Shown here: positions 12,971 to 13,598 of the stretch, piece by piece | Numbering within the stretch: the stretch's first letter is position 1 | Layout of the letters: the number at the start of each line of letters is the position of its first letter | Assembly (NCBI GenBank): GCA_004212095.1 | Contig: RXIJ01000070.1 | Span: forward strand, 1 to 13,598 | Length of the DNA stretch: 13,598 nucleotides | Reading direction: 5' to 3' | DNA from: Methanosarcinales archaeon | Lineage (GTDB): Archaea > Halobacteriota > Methanosarcinia > Methanosarcinales > EX4572-44 | Made by a program: the position numbers and the translations under genes | Notes under the pieces: model-generated | Databases searched by the model: none | What the model was told of the DNA's origin: nothing | What the model saw: the letters and a program-made list of their open reading frames with translations, nothing else

Positions 12971-13598
12971 TCAAAAAAAGTTGATTGCCGTAGCTATCTT
13001 GTTTTTCCGGTCTTGTTCTTGTTTTGGCTTTAGGTTAAATATATAGTTTTCAAAGGAGTTTTGTGGCTTAATGTGGTTTTGCAGGTTAATTAGTAACAGT
13101 AACTGATATGTTACGAGGCTAATCTTCGAGTAGAGCTCCCGGGCTGTCTTTTCTTACTCTGCAGACGTCAAATTTCACTGTGTTTTTGATATGCCCATGA
13201 ATTCTCTCGCATTCACCCATTAGTTTGCATGAGTCTCTGAAACGTTCTGTCTTTTAGGTTCTGGTTTCGTAGATACATGCCTACCTGCCCATGTCTTCCG
13301 TTTTTATATAGAAATTTTAACTTTTTACTGGTTTTCATGCATTTTGAGACGCCGAGCCTCCACATTTTATTTACCCAGTGGTTGATTCGTGATTCAAAAA
13401 AGAATCGTAACTGCCGTCAAGTCGATATTCATCGATTTCAGCCTTTATTTTTAAAAGAACAGTTATATGAGATGTTAACTGGGGAAAGTCACCAACAAGT
13501 CCACTCGTATAAGTTATAAAGACAGGATATGTACCAATTATCGTAATATGAGCCATATCCATCTTGCAGTTATAATGCGGATTGAAATCGCTATGTTT
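12971..13598 (-). pseudogene. DDE-type transposase relic, several frameshifts, cut by window edge
   Basis: Four segments in changing frames join into one C-terminal transposase half. From the right edge to about 13390 the frame reads HSDFNPHYNCKMDMAHITII, then LVGDFPQLTSHITVLLKIKA and GSYDSFLNH. The next, 13389-13213, contains INHWVNKMWRLG, KLKFLYKNGRHGQVGMYLRN and LKDRTFQRL. The third, 13238-13119, contains CKLMGECERIHGHIKNTVKF. The last, 13117-12971, reads LVTYQLLLLINLQNHIKPQN and ends at TGA 12973-12971. The GE.ER.HGHIKNTVKFD block followed by YQLLLLINLQN is a pattern I associate with the ends of DDE transposases in archaeal insertion sequences. The exact IS family is not decided. At least three frame changes, and apparently a deletion near 13390, show that it is inactive. 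Confidence 0.72.

Overview
The window looks like a chromosomal segment of a euryarchaeon, probably from the methanogen/methanotroph (ANME-like) side. The evidence is archaeal-style TATA boxes and GGAG/GGTG ribosome binding sites, an archaeal-type dTDP-rhamnose cluster, tandem short FluC genes, a COG0731-type radical SAM protein and decayed archaeal-style transposases. The lineage is an inference; there is no rRNA gene here to fix it.

Left part (1-3943, minus strand): a surface-polysaccharide operon read right to left as rmlC, rmlB, rmlD, a toxin-antitoxin pair, rmlA, then a polysaccharide flippase cut by the window edge. The four rml genes supply the whole route from glucose-1-phosphate to dTDP-L-rhamnose, and the flippase would export the finished lipid-linked glycan. 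A UPF0175-like antitoxin and a PIN-domain toxin sit inside the operon with spacings of only a few bases. The toxin reading frame is broken twice; the antitoxin is intact.

Middle part (4077-6756): two overlapping fluoride-channel genes (fluC) follow a small radical SAM gene on the minus strand. A second radical SAM gene of the COG0731 type lies on the plus strand. Between the radical SAM genes is a short relic that resembles the C-terminus of a DNA methylase/restriction enzyme. An IS5-like transposase relic follows at 6877-7207.

Right part (7379-12600, minus strand): two large genes of unknown function (870 and 686 codons) form the most interesting locus. Neither product has a signal peptide or membrane segment. 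Both start with a transthyretin-like/carboxypeptidase-regulatory-like beta domain and appear to share a C-terminal beta domain; the longer one has a large internal duplication. Each gene has its own TATA box and its own copy of a 143-base leader, about 87% identical by eye, although the proteins they precede have diverged almost beyond recognition. The leader folds into a three-way junction plus a hairpin. The helix substitutions between the two copies preserve or strengthen pairing, including one full compensatory change. I regard this as a candidate undescribed structured 5'-UTR RNA (cis-regulator).

The locus is bordered by transposase wreckage on both sides (6877-7207 and 12971-13598), which suggests an accessory island. 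All similarity statements come from reading the sequence; no database search was run.
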